A DNA stretch of 46,581 bases from DASZMX01 sp035551475 (GTDB lineage: Bacteria; Verrucomicrobiota; Verrucomicrobiia; Limisphaerales; Palsa-1400): assembly GCA_035551475.1 (NCBI GenBank), contig DASZMX010000115.1, positions 1 to 46,581 on the forward strand. Direction: 5' to 3'. This document shows positions 6,596-12,123 of this stretch, one piece after another. The notes beneath the pieces were generated by a model. It saw only the letters and a list, made by a program, of their open reading frames with translations. It was not told the DNA's origin and did not search any database. The translations under genes and the position numbers were made by a program. The first letter of the stretch is position 1; each line of letters starts with the position of its first letter.

Positions 6596-7230
6596 GAGTT
6601 TTTTACAGGAGGCAACGAAGGCAACAGAGAAGAGCTTTTTCCCGCTCTGCTATCTCTGCTGGCTCCTGTTAAAGAAGCCCCGGTCTTCGCGGTCCAAACC
6701 GCAATGCGCGCCAAGGCCGCCCGCACTTCCCGGCGAGCCCGCTCCTGGATGACAAATTCCGAGCACAGCAAACCAACCTCGGTCTCAATCTCCGCCGCCA
6801 CCACCGCCGCCCGCTCTGGCGAAAACGCTGTCAACAGTTCTGTGATCATGGCGCCGCCCTCCGCCCCGAAAGGGAATTTTTTACAGGAGGCAGCAGAGGC
6901 AGCAGAGGGGGGGCTTTTCCGATCTCTGTTACCTCTGTTTCCTCCTGTGGAGATCGCCTTGCTCATGCCGTCCGCGTTTGCAGAAACGGCTAGACGACCT
7001 TTTATTTTTGCTAATCGAAAGACTGCCTCGCGAAAATCCGGATAACACTCCGGCGGCAGAAGCTTCTGACAGCCCTCCAAGTTCAGCTCTGCCTCCGAAA
7101 TCTTGAAGGCCGCAATATCCGCTGCGCGTTCGTCACCTGAATTTTTTACAGGAGGCAGCAGAGGCAGCAGAGAGGGGCTTTTCGGATCTCTGTTACCTCT
7201 GTTTCCTCCTGTTGAAATCGCCTCGCTCAT
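6592..7230 (-). CDS. Hypothetical protein carrying three in-frame palindromes
   Basis: The 212-residue frame starts in an ATGA overlap (7227-7230) and ends in another (6592-6595), which supports a real gene. Three copies of the dispersed palindrome are read through. Residues 4-30 are encoded by 7143-7213 (AISTGGNRGNRD, later LLPLLPPVKNS). Residues 91-121 come from 6877-6948 (TGGNRGNRD again, but the other arm in a different frame, SAASAASCKK). Residues about 188-211 come from 6600-6673 (SLPPVKNS). The unique parts are residues 31-88 (FKISEAELNLEGCQKLLPPE) and 128-187 (MITELLTAFSPERAAVVAAE). An ATG at 6849 opens the second unique part, so this may be two old genes fused by element insertion. 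Neither part is recognised. Confidence 0.55.
   Translation of the reverse strand: MSEAISTGGNRGNRDPKSPSLLPLLPPVKNSGDERAADIAAFKISEAELNLEGCQKLLPPECYPDFREAVFRLAKIKGRLAVSANADGMSKAISTGGNRGNRDRKSPPSAASAASCKKFPFGAEGGAMITELLTAFSPERAAVVAAEIETEVGLLCSEFVIQERARREVRAALARIAVWTAKTGASLTGASRDSRAGKSSSLLPSLPPVKNS
6600..6673. repeat. Dispersed palindrome, full hairpin copy A
   Basis: The left arm is at about 6600-6630 (TTTTTACAGGAGGCAACGAA onward) and the right arm at about 6646-6673 (ending GGCTCCTGTTAAA), around a short loop. This copy is more diverged than the two at 6877 and 7143. It forms the 3' end of the gene at 6592-7230. Confidence 0.85.
6877..6948. repeat. Dispersed palindrome, full hairpin copy B
   Basis: The left arm is 6877-6907 (TTTTTTACAGGAGGCAGCAG onward) and the right arm 6923-6948 (TCTCTGTTACCTCTGTTTCC, then TCCTGT). 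The copy at 7143-7213 is almost identical. Similarity extends about 20 bases beyond the right arm, into sequence containing GCTCATGCCG, so the two copies probably arose by local duplication. A run of seven G in the loop shifts the frame of the left arm relative to the other copy. Confidence 0.92.
7143..7213. repeat. Dispersed palindrome, full hairpin copy C
   Basis: The left arm is 7143-7173 and the right arm 7187-7213. The arms pair over 23 positions with two mismatches and two G-U pairs, so the transcript can form a long stable hairpin. It is read in frame at the 5' end of the gene at 6592-7230. Confidence 0.92.
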
Positions 7231-7481
7231 GCCGCGTCCCCTCCCGCGAATTGTTTCTGCGCCCGCACGCCCACGCGCTTGCGAAAATGGCTGGGAGCCA
7301 ACTCGCCCACGCCCCGCCAGTGCTTGTCGCTCTTTTCCGGCGCGATCAGCCCCAGCTTGACCAGGCGTTTAATCCGCCGCGTGGCAATGCGTTCATCCAG
7401 GTTGGGTGTCGTGAGCCGCCGCGCTTCGGGCGAGGCCAAAACCCGCGCCGCCAATTCGCCGTGGGGGATGTAGTTGCTCAC
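7227..7481 (-). CDS. Hypothetical small winged-helix-like protein (84 aa)
   Basis: The GTG start at 7481 makes a GTGA overlap with the upstream stop, and the TGA overlaps the next start. The sequence has helix-helix-wing character: LDERIATRRIKRLVKLGLIA followed by PEKSDKHWRGVGELAPSHF. This recalls the helix and wing of small marR/arsR-like DNA-binding folds. The C-terminus is basic. No specific family is recognised. A regulatory role in the early operon is an inference from this pattern. Confidence 0.6.
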   Translation of the reverse strand: MSNYIPHGELAARVLASPEARRLTTPNLDERIATRRIKRLVKLGLIAPEKSDKHWRGVGELAPSHFRKRVGVRAQKQFAGGDAA

Positions 7482-7780
7482 GGCTCCCTCCTGTCGATAA
7501 TAGTTTCACGACCGTTTGCCTGGCGCTGCACAAGCATCAACCGCGGCGTCCACACTTGGTGGCCCCGATGGTTGAAAGCATCTGCCGTTTGCCCAACAGC
7601 GCCACACACATTCACTGCGAGGGTCGGCGCCATGACGGTGCCGCGATGGGACCAGCACGGCTGGTCAATGGAGTCGTCGGGTAAAATAACGTGGTCGTCG
7701 CCAGCTCGAACCAGGATGGTTTTCTCCACCACTTGGCCGCTGCAGAGAGCGATGGCGCGGCTCGGAGTTTGGTCTTTCAA
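7478..7780 (-). CDS. Hypothetical early phage protein (100 aa)
   Basis: The best start is the TTG at 7780 (TTG AAA GAC), which makes a TTGA overlap with the upstream stop (7777-7780), the same arrangement as at the ParB-like gene. The protein looks beta-rich: VVEKTILVRAGDDHVILPDD, then AVGQTADAFNHRGHQVWTPR and LMLVQRQANG. It contains three Cys and several His without a clear metal motif. No family is recognised. It is tightly coupled to its neighbours. Confidence 0.58.
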   Translation of the reverse strand: MKDQTPSRAIALCSGQVVEKTILVRAGDDHVILPDDSIDQPCWSHRGTVMAPTLAVNVCGAVGQTADAFNHRGHQVWTPRLMLVQRQANGRETIIDRREP

Positions 7781-8112
7781 GCCGCCCTCCTTTGCGATTC
7801 CTGGACTGCCCGCACAGCCGCCACATAATCACGGCCACGCGCTTCCTTGCCCTGCCATAGCTCGGCCAAGTAATGCTTGACGTGTAAAATGAACACGCGC
7901 CGATCCGGCCCGCGCACGCCCCGGATGAACGCCTGGATGTCGCGGTAGTTTTCATCAATGACCAGCCCCTGATAGAGGGATCCGGCTCCCAGACCGGCTT
8001 GCCCGAGCAGCCATAAATGCTGTCGCGTCTTCGCCGCCGCGATTTCCGTGGCGCACCATTGCGCCAGCGCGCACATCGAGCTGCTTGATTTCAAGTTGCA
8101 TTGGATGTTCAT
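7777..8112 (-). CDS. Hypothetical early phage protein (111 aa)
   Basis: ATG at 8112 overlaps the preceding stop (8109-8112). The protein is helical, with SMCALAQWCATEIAAAKTRQ, GLVIDENYRDIQAFIRGVRG and VFILHVKHYLAELWQGKEAR. The closing region is basic (YVAAVRAVQESQRRAA). I see no signal peptide or membrane helix and recognise no family. It sits third in the early operon, before the transposition genes. Confidence 0.6.
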   Translation of the reverse strand: MNIQCNLKSSSSMCALAQWCATEIAAAKTRQHLWLLGQAGLGAGSLYQGLVIDENYRDIQAFIRGVRGPDRRVFILHVKHYLAELWQGKEARGRDYVAAVRAVQESQRRAA

Positions 8113-8384
8113 GAGCGTTTTCCTTTCCTGCCGTCGTAGTCGGGGGTGAAAGCGGGCTCTGTCGGGTACGCGATCGCCGCGTGAAATTCCTGCGACAGCA
8201 TCAGTTGGAACTTATCCACCGCCTCCATTGCCGAGAGGAGGCCTTTTACGGTGCGCACGGACGGATGCTCCGGGCCAATGATGTTGCCAATGGCCACTAG
8301 AAGTTGCTTGCGCTTCACGTCGTCCTTGGGAAGCGTGTCAATCACATGCGCGGCGATGATGTCTCTGGAGTCGGGGGGGATCAT
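8109..8384 (-). CDS. Hypothetical early phage protein (91 aa)
   Basis: I take the ATG at 8384 as start because it forms an ATGA overlap with the HTH gene (8381-8384); a longer frame upstream would lie inside that gene. The protein begins MIPPDSRDIIAAHVIDTLPK and has a mostly helical middle (RKQLLVAIGNIIGPEHPSVR, then TVKGLLSAMEAVDKFQLMLS). It ends in an acidic/basic tail. The family is unknown. Confidence 0.58.
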   Translation of the reverse strand: MIPPDSRDIIAAHVIDTLPKDDVKRKQLLVAIGNIIGPEHPSVRTVKGLLSAMEAVDKFQLMLSQEFHAAIAYPTEPAFTPDYDGRKGKRS

Positions 8385-8569
8385 TTGACCAATTCTCGGA
8401 TGCGCCTGGAAACGCGCGGATACCGCGGCGGATTTTCCAAGGCAAAATAAATTGCCGGGCGGGAGCACGGAACCATTTCAGCGAGGCTGGTGATCGATTT
8501 GATTCCGCTCCGCTGGCATTTCTCTTTGAACGCCTTGAGTTCTTTTCGTTTGACTTGCCTCGTTCGCAT
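8381..8569 (-). CDS. Small HTH protein, first gene of early operon (Ner-like position)
   Basis: The 62-residue basic protein contains an HTH: SIKSITSLAEMVPCSRPAIY, read as GIKSITSLAEMVPCSRPAIY in the gene, then FALENPPRYPRVSRRIREL. It is the first gene after the leftward promoter at 8596-8624, the place held in Mu by ner, the small Cro-like regulator that turns down early transcription and repressor synthesis. By position and size it may play that role here. The link to Ner is functional analogy, not demonstrated homology. The ATG at 8569 is 27 bases from the end of the -10 element. Confidence 0.68.
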   Translation of the reverse strand: MRTRQVKRKELKAFKEKCQRSGIKSITSLAEMVPCSRPAIYFALENPPRYPRVSRRIRELVK

Positions 8570-8585
8570 CGGCTATTTGTGTATC

Positions 8586-8646
8586 GTTAATTAACAAAAT
8601 AGTTAATCTGGTTAACACAGTCAATGGAAAAGTTTCGGGAGTTAAC
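8586..8646. promoter_or_regulatory. Operator cluster of GTTAAY motifs
   Basis: Between the divergent early operon and repressor gene there are four motifs: GTTAATTAAC (a perfect 10-base palindrome, 8586-8595), GTTAAT (8602-8607), GTTAAC (8611-8616) and GTTAAC (8641-8646). They surround and enter the leftward promoter, and the last lies six bases before the GTG of the repressor gene, so autoregulation is likely. No such cluster is seen elsewhere in the window. Confidence 0.68.
8596..8624 (-). promoter_or_regulatory. Leftward early promoter
   Basis: On the minus strand a -35 element TTGACT (plus-strand AGTCAA, 8619-8624) is followed by a 17-base spacer and a -10 element TATTTT (8596-8601). Spacing is ideal for a housekeeping sigma factor. 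Two operator-like GTTAA motifs fall inside the spacer, so repressor binding would cover the promoter. It drives the operon from 8569 leftwards. Confidence 0.7.
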
Positions 8647-8651
8647 AATTT

Positions 8652-9266
8652 GTGGCCAACTTCAAGAACGACAATCAAATCCGATTTGCTGATTTGATTC
8701 AGTCGATGGCGGCCCTCGGTTGGAAGCCCGCCCATGTGGCGGGGGTGCTGAAGATTTCCCGCGCTTCGGTCAGCAAAATTCTTACAGGGAAGCAAACGCC
8801 CAGGGACGGAACGGTGGCTGCATTGGAGGCGCTGCTGGAGCGGGTAAGCGAACGCCAATCAGCTTCGGCGCTGCGCGATGAAGGGGCGCGGTCGAATAGT
8901 TCGGCGGAGGCCTTTCCCGCCGGCGAACTCAACGACGCCTTGCGGGATTTGCAGGAAATTGCGGCGGCCGATCCCGGATCAGCCCGGCAGATCGTAGAGA
9001 TTGTCCGCACCTACAAACGGGCCCTGAGGAAACCCGAGCCGCGCCCTAGTTCCGTTCAGGATCAAGATCTCGCGGATGCAGTCGCGTCCATTCCCACGGC
9101 CGAAAGGGTAGCAGCTGATGACATTCGAGCACGTCAGCAGAAACCTCCAGCTGGTGGGCCCAGCGGAGGTAAAGTGCGGCCATCCGGCGCCGTTTCTTCG
9201 CATCCCAGTCGCTCGCGCGGGCTTCCAAAGCGAGTTCCAACTGAACCAGTTTCCGAGGAGTCGTAG
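8652..9266 (+). CDS. Putative prophage repressor (XRE-type HTH)
   Basis: The protein starts at GTG 8652 and runs for 204 residues. A classic HTH lies at about residues 11-57: FADLIQSMAALGWKPAHVAG, then VLKISRASVSKILTGKQTPR. It is followed by a helical region (ALEALLERVSERQSASALRD; ALRDLQEIAAADPGSARQIV) probably used for oligomer formation. It is divergent from the early operon and abuts the operator cluster, as the Mu c repressor does. The last 70 residues are Pro/Ser/Arg-rich and overlap an opposite-strand frame (9046-9279), so the true C-terminus carries little structure. An internal ATG at 8706 is a less likely start because it would cut the first helix. Confidence 0.78.
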   Translation: MANFKNDNQIRFADLIQSMAALGWKPAHVAGVLKISRASVSKILTGKQTPRDGTVAALEALLERVSERQSASALRDEGARSNSSAEAFPAGELNDALRDLQEIAAADPGSARQIVEIVRTYKRALRKPEPRPSSVQDQDLADAVASIPTAERVAADDIRARQQKPPAGGPSGGKVRPSGAVSSHPSRSRGLPKRVPTEPVSEES

Positions 9267-9279
9267 CATGGTTATTCAT
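9046..9279 (-). CDS. Possible hypothetical gene antisense to repressor 3' end (77 aa)
   Basis: From ATG 9279 the frame encodes a 77-residue protein with natural composition: VQLELALEARASDWDAKKRR, then RMAALYLRWAHQLEVSADVL and LLPFRPWEWTRLHPRD. It looks more protein-like than the opposite low-complexity tail of the repressor. It overlaps that gene by 221 bases on the other strand. It might be the real gene here, with the repressor frame open by chance, or both may be expressed. The family is unknown. Comparison with related prophages would settle which strand is conserved. Confidence 0.5.
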   Translation of the reverse strand: MNNHATTPRKLVQLELALEARASDWDAKKRRRMAALYLRWAHQLEVSADVLECHQLLPFRPWEWTRLHPRDLDPERN

Positions 9280-9313
9280 GCGCGTAATTTTCCCAGCCAC
9301 CCTCGGACATTCG

Positions 9314-9327
9314 CGGGGGCGCCCCCG
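9314..9327. terminator. GC palindrome after repressor gene, possible terminator stem
   Basis: CGGGGGCGCCCCCG is a perfect 14-base palindrome 47 bases after the repressor stop and just before GAGTTATT. As RNA it gives a short GC stem but no long U run, so terminator activity is uncertain. GTTATTCA is present on both sides (9271-9278 and 9333-9340). Confidence 0.35.
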
Positions 9328-9360
9328 GCGCGAGTTATTCACAATCGCCGTTGAGGACTG

Positions 9361-9855
9361 ATGGAAATCCCTCCTAAAATTCCCCCGAATTCTGCTCCGC
9401 CGCCGGTCATTCAGCAACCTCAATTCGTTTACGTGCTGCCGCAGCCGGCTGCGCCGCCGCGGCGGCGATTTTCCTTTTTGGGGCTGACGGCGGTCATTGT
9501 CGGGGTTTTTATCGTCGTGATGATATTCGCGGCTGCGGTTGTCCAGTCCGTCCACTCGGATAATCACAGCAGCTCGTCCCAGGTTGGAAATGTGGCGGCG
9601 CCAGTCATCGCCGCGGAAAAAGCTCTCGCTGAGCGAGAGGCGAACATCAAGTCGTGTATAAAAGAACACAAGATTTGCATCGGCATGACTGAGGAAGAAT
9701 GCCGGCTTTCGTGGGGCAAGCCGCGCAAAATCAATTCCACATCGACCAGATTTGGGAGATCCGAGCAATGGGTTTATGGCGATAGCTACGTCTATTTTGA
9801 CGACGGAGTGATTTCGTCCACGCAGATCAGCCGCAGCACAGATGAGGCTCCCTAG
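9361..9855 (+). CDS. Membrane-anchored BamE/SmpA-like protein
   Basis: The 164 residues have a Pro-rich N-terminus, one membrane helix at about residues 39-62 (FLGLTAVIVGVFIVVMIFAA), a linker, and a C-terminal domain ICIGMTEEECRLSWGKPRKI ... EQWVYGDSYVYFDDGVISST. The order I-G-M-T-x-x-E, W-G-x-P, Q-W-V-Y, Y-x-x-F-x-x-G-V is the small SmpA/OmlA (BamE-like) alpha-beta domain, common in envelope proteins and in phage-borne accessory proteins. The start is supported by GAGG five bases upstream. It lies alone on the plus strand between two minus-strand candidates. Its function in a prophage is unknown; an envelope change in the lysogen is possible. Confidence 0.72.
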   Translation: MEIPPKIPPNSAPPPVIQQPQFVYVLPQPAAPPRRRFSFLGLTAVIVGVFIVVMIFAAAVVQSVHSDNHSSSSQVGNVAAPVIAAEKALAEREANIKSCIKEHKICIGMTEEECRLSWGKPRKINSTSTRFGRSEQWVYGDSYVYFDDGVISSTQISRSTDEAP

Positions 9856-10055
9856 CGCTTCTGTTGCTGCGCCAGGTCGCGCAAATCGTTTTCCGCCTTT
9901 TGCTCTGGCGTTGGGGGTCGGTCCAGCCAGGCCGTCTGTTCTTCGCGCGAGAGGGAATCGAACGGCTCCCACGGCAGCCAGGGATGACGGCAGACAAAAC
10001 GGTAATGATTGTCCCGCGCCTGGGCCATCTTCGGCCCCTCGTGAAAGTTTCGCAC
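9852..10055 (-). CDS. Possible small hypothetical protein (58-67 aa)
   Basis: The frame ends at 9852, overlapping the stop of the convergent BamE-like gene by four bases. Starts available are GTG 10055 (67 residues) or ATG 10028 (58 residues). The sequence MAQARDNHYRFVCRHPWLPW, then EPFDSLSREEQTAWLDRPP, has aromatic and charged composition typical of real coding DNA and ends in a charged helix. Together with the 9046-9279 frame it may be a remnant of a minus-strand gene set interrupted by the BamE-like gene. The family is unknown. Confidence 0.45.
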   Translation of the reverse strand: MRNFHEGPKMAQARDNHYRFVCRHPWLPWEPFDSLSREEQTAWLDRPPTPEQKAENDLRDLAQQQKR

Positions 10056-10110
10056 GTCATAGCTTCGGCCGCTCCCTGATCATCTGTCAAAATCTGATTT
10101 TGCCACAGAC

Positions 10111-10239
10111 ATGGGCACCGCCCTACAATTGAGCCCCCGCAAACAAAAAGGGTCATTTACTATTGTCGCCGTGTCTGGCAACTTCAGCTCATTAGCAGGA
10201 ACCAACAAACACAAAAGAAGAAAAGTGCCGCTCCCGTAA
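10111..10239 (+). pseudogene. Short frame, possible frameshifted 5' part of next gene
   Basis: ATG 10111 opens a 42-residue frame (MGTALQLSPRKQKGSFTIVA, then VSGNFSSLAGTNKHKRRK) ending at TAA 10237. The next gene has no good ATG, yet its frame is open and protein-like well upstream of its TTG (APVTVTFPLAYPKSLFANRF). A one-base slip in the A-rich run at about 10211-10224 would join this N-terminus to that frame. It may be a sequencing error, an inactivating mutation or a phase-variable tract; or the short frame is spurious. Confidence 0.35.
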
Positions 10240-10271
10240 CGGTCACCTTTCCTTTAGCTTATCCCAAATCT

Positions 10272-10703
10272 TTGTTCGCGAACAGATTTGCGATCAAGTC
10301 GGAGGGCCCCTTCAAAATTATAAGTTTCGGACTCATGACGTCATCCGGAATGTTGATCGATCGGTTTGATGGCATTCTTGGCCAGGCAACCATCGAGGGC
10401 CAAAAAGAGAATTTGGTGCAATATTCCGAATTGGTCGGAACTCCGAAAAAGAAATTGCCTGATTGGAAGGCTGAATTCGACGCCAACGAGTCGTTTGAAT
10501 CGCGGTTTCCTGTCATCGATTTTGTGCATGTAACGCATTGGGAAGACAAGCACGCCGAGATTTGTTTCATGAATTATTCTCAAGGCATGCTGGGGGATCT
10601 AAGTAAAGCGGGAGAGTCGGCCTTGGCGGCTTGGGGAGTCGCGTTGATACGATGCGAAATTGATTTACAAAGGCGGTTTCTGCACGACCTTTACGAGGGG
10701 TGA
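10272..10703 (+). CDS. Unknown protein, first gene of HNH cassette
   Basis: The frame is usable from TTG 10272 (143 residues) but stays open upstream, and protein-like sequence begins at about 10225. The protein has an alternating beta-like N-terminal part (SEGPFKIISFGLMTSSGMLI), then YSELVGTPKKKLPDWKAEFD. Then come VIDFVHVTHWEDKHAEICFM and a helical end (AAWGVALIRCEIDLQRRFLH). The pattern FANRFAIKSEGPFKIISFG loosely recalls DUF3467-type proteins, but I would not assign it. It overlaps the next gene by four bases (GTGA, 10700-10703). Base composition is clearly less GC-rich than the flanking phage genes, a sign of separate acquisition. Confidence 0.62.
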   Translation: MFANRFAIKSEGPFKIISFGLMTSSGMLIDRFDGILGQATIEGQKENLVQYSELVGTPKKKLPDWKAEFDANESFESRFPVIDFVHVTHWEDKHAEICFMNYSQGMLGDLSKAGESALAAWGVALIRCEIDLQRRFLHDLYEG

Positions 10704-11128
10704 TGATTCTAGTCGATCCAATATCTACCGCAAGCTCAAGCCCCCGGATTGAGGTTACGCTACAGGTGTCGTCGCGTTCAAAAGCATACGCAGCTGCAGG
10801 CATTTCCGGCAACGGGCCGAGTGCAACCGCGGACGGGCCTGAAGCGATATGCAGTTCTGGCACCACTATAGTGCCGGCGGACATTAGCTATTGGTCTCCG
10901 AAAAAAAATCAAGAATACCAAAGGCTGGCCCGAGAAGAAACACGCCGGGAATTATCCATTGCAGAGTTGATTGAGTTGGAAGCATTGACCCGGCTCCGGC
11001 GCCACGCACATCACCCGCGTTCAGCGGATGAAATCTTGCGAGATCGACGGCAGGAACGGTTGACCGATGATTTGCTGCGCGCGCTTGCGGCATACGTTGA
11101 ATTCCATGGATCCCAGAATCGTCCGTAA
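10700..11128 (+). CDS. Unknown protein, second gene of HNH cassette
   Basis: Starts at GTG 10700 (or ATG 10703) inside the stop of the first gene; 142 residues. The N-terminal half is Ser/Ala-rich and uninformative. The C-terminal half is a charged helical region: KNQEYQRLAREETRRELSIA, then ELIELEALTRLRRHAHHPRS and LTDDLLRALAAYVEFHG. It overlaps the HNH gene by 23 bases, which indicates coupled translation and suggests a partner or regulator (for example an immunity-like protein) for the nuclease. That role is inference; no family is recognised. Confidence 0.58.
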   Translation: MMILVDPISTASSSPRIEVTLQVSSRSKAYAAAGISGNGPSATADGPEAICSSGTTIVPADISYWSPKKNQEYQRLAREETRRELSIAELIELEALTRLRRHAHHPRSADEILRDRRQERLTDDLLRALAAYVEFHGSQNRP

Positions 11129-11738
11129 AAATTTCCCCAAGAACGTCATCACCCGCACAAATTACCGGTCCGCATGGCATTGCCTGGCTTCGGATTTCGA
11201 GAATCGTTGCGCATATTCGATGCAGCATACAGCACGCGCCGGCGGCCCGAAGTGTATGGAGGTTGACCACTTTAATCCCAATCGCAAGCGGGACAGCATT
11301 CAGAATTATTCCAATCTTTACCCAGCAACGCGTCATTGCAATGGGGCCAAGCGAGATCGGTGGCCCAAGGGAAAAGATCGCGCTGCCGGAATGCGTTTTC
11401 TCGATTGTTGCAAGGAAGCAGATTTTGGGCTGCACATTTTTGAGGACCCTGATACCCACGAATTGGTGGGGGTCACGCCGCCAGGGAAATATCATGTGAG
11501 AGCTTGCGATCTGAACGCCCCTCACCTCGTGAATGAGCGTCGACAAAGAGCAGAGGCTCTGCGCTTTTTGAGTTCCCCGCTGAAAATCAAGATGACAAAG
11601 GATTGGGATCTGCCTGAGCCAGCGGCCCAACTGCAAGAGTTTGTTCGCGAAATGATTCCCCCCATCCCTTATCTTACGGGGCCTGAACTTGAAAAACAGC
11701 GCCAGCGAAGAGCCGCAATGGCGGCCGCTCTTCAGTGA
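11106..11738 (+). CDS. HNH-family endonuclease
   Basis: From ATG 11106 the protein has 210 residues. The HNH core is CMEVDHFNPNRKRDSIQNYS followed by NLYPATRHCNGAKRDRWP: D54-H55 give the general base, N70 the middle Asn, and H77 with N79 the metal-binding end. Upstream, RCAYSMQ resembles the C-x-x-C start of HNH zinc-finger types with the second Cys lost. A long C-terminal region follows (ADFGLHIFEDPDTHELVGVT; LKIKMTKDWDLPEPAAQLQE). This domain order (RxxW..F..RCAY..E.DHF.P..NL..A...CN..K) is common in nucleases of restriction or anti-phage modules. It ends the low-GC cassette and is not a terminase-adjacent HNH. Confidence 0.82.
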   Translation: MDPRIVRKNFPKNVITRTNYRSAWHCLASDFENRCAYSMQHTARAGGPKCMEVDHFNPNRKRDSIQNYSNLYPATRHCNGAKRDRWPKGKDRAAGMRFLDCCKEADFGLHIFEDPDTHELVGVTPPGKYHVRACDLNAPHLVNERRQRAEALRFLSSPLKIKMTKDWDLPEPAAQLQEFVREMIPPIPYLTGPELEKQRQRRAAMAAALQ

Positions 11739-11802
11739 TCAATGCCTCTTAGCTTAACCAGCTCCGCTTTAATTCCTTTTTCGTAGAATATTCCCGCCCC
11801 CA

Positions 11803-11834
11803 CCTCTGCTGCCTCTGTTTCCTCCTGTTAAAAC
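11803..11834. repeat. Dispersed palindrome family, single arm (intergenic)
   Basis: CCTCTGCTGCCTCTGTTTCC, then TCCTGTTAAAA, matches the right-arm consensus. No left arm is nearby. This is the only copy within the prophage that lies outside a gene. Confidence 0.8.
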
Positions 11835-11944
11835 CTCCGTTCCGCGATCCTTTTTCCTTCCAGCACCCTTTCCCGCCACCCTTCTGTAAAAGATTTTTTC
11901 CCTCGTAAAATCGTTTTGATCCGGCGGGCGGTTAGGCGGGAAAC

Positions 11945-12097
11945 CAGCATCGGTGTAAAACCGATGCTGTGTTAAAGGGAATCACCAAATCGCCGTCAGA
12001 AAAGAAACTGACCCCGGACTTTGATTTCGTCCGTGATGGCCAACTGTGGGGCGTTGGACCTTTAACACATCTCCAGACACACAGTCCGTCACGGACG
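11945..12097 (+). ncRNA. Structured non-coding RNA or leader candidate
   Basis: The interval 11739-12123 has no convincing gene but contains several exact pairings. P1 is CAGCATCGGT (11945-11954) with ACCGATGCTG (11960-11969). P2 is GTGTTAAAGG (11969-11978) with CCTTTAACAC (12059-12068). Inside P2 are GTCAG/CTGAC (11995-11999, 12008-12012) and CCAAC/GTTGG (12040-12044, 12053-12057). Downstream is GTCCG/CGGAC (12084-12088, 12092-12096). CGTCCGTGA (12028-12036) can instead pair with TCACGGACG (12089-12097), which would make a pseudoknot with P2. It ends 27 bases before a lipoprotein gene. I know of no family with this shape. The strand is assigned from the downstream genes. Confidence 0.55.
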
Positions 12098-12123
12098 CTC
12101 CTTCTGTCAACGATTAAATACCT

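Noticed and set aside
6600..7213. CRISPR-like array from the three regularly placed repeats
   Set aside because: The spacers are of unequal length and are coding, repeats are long palindromes with loops, and no cas gene is present.
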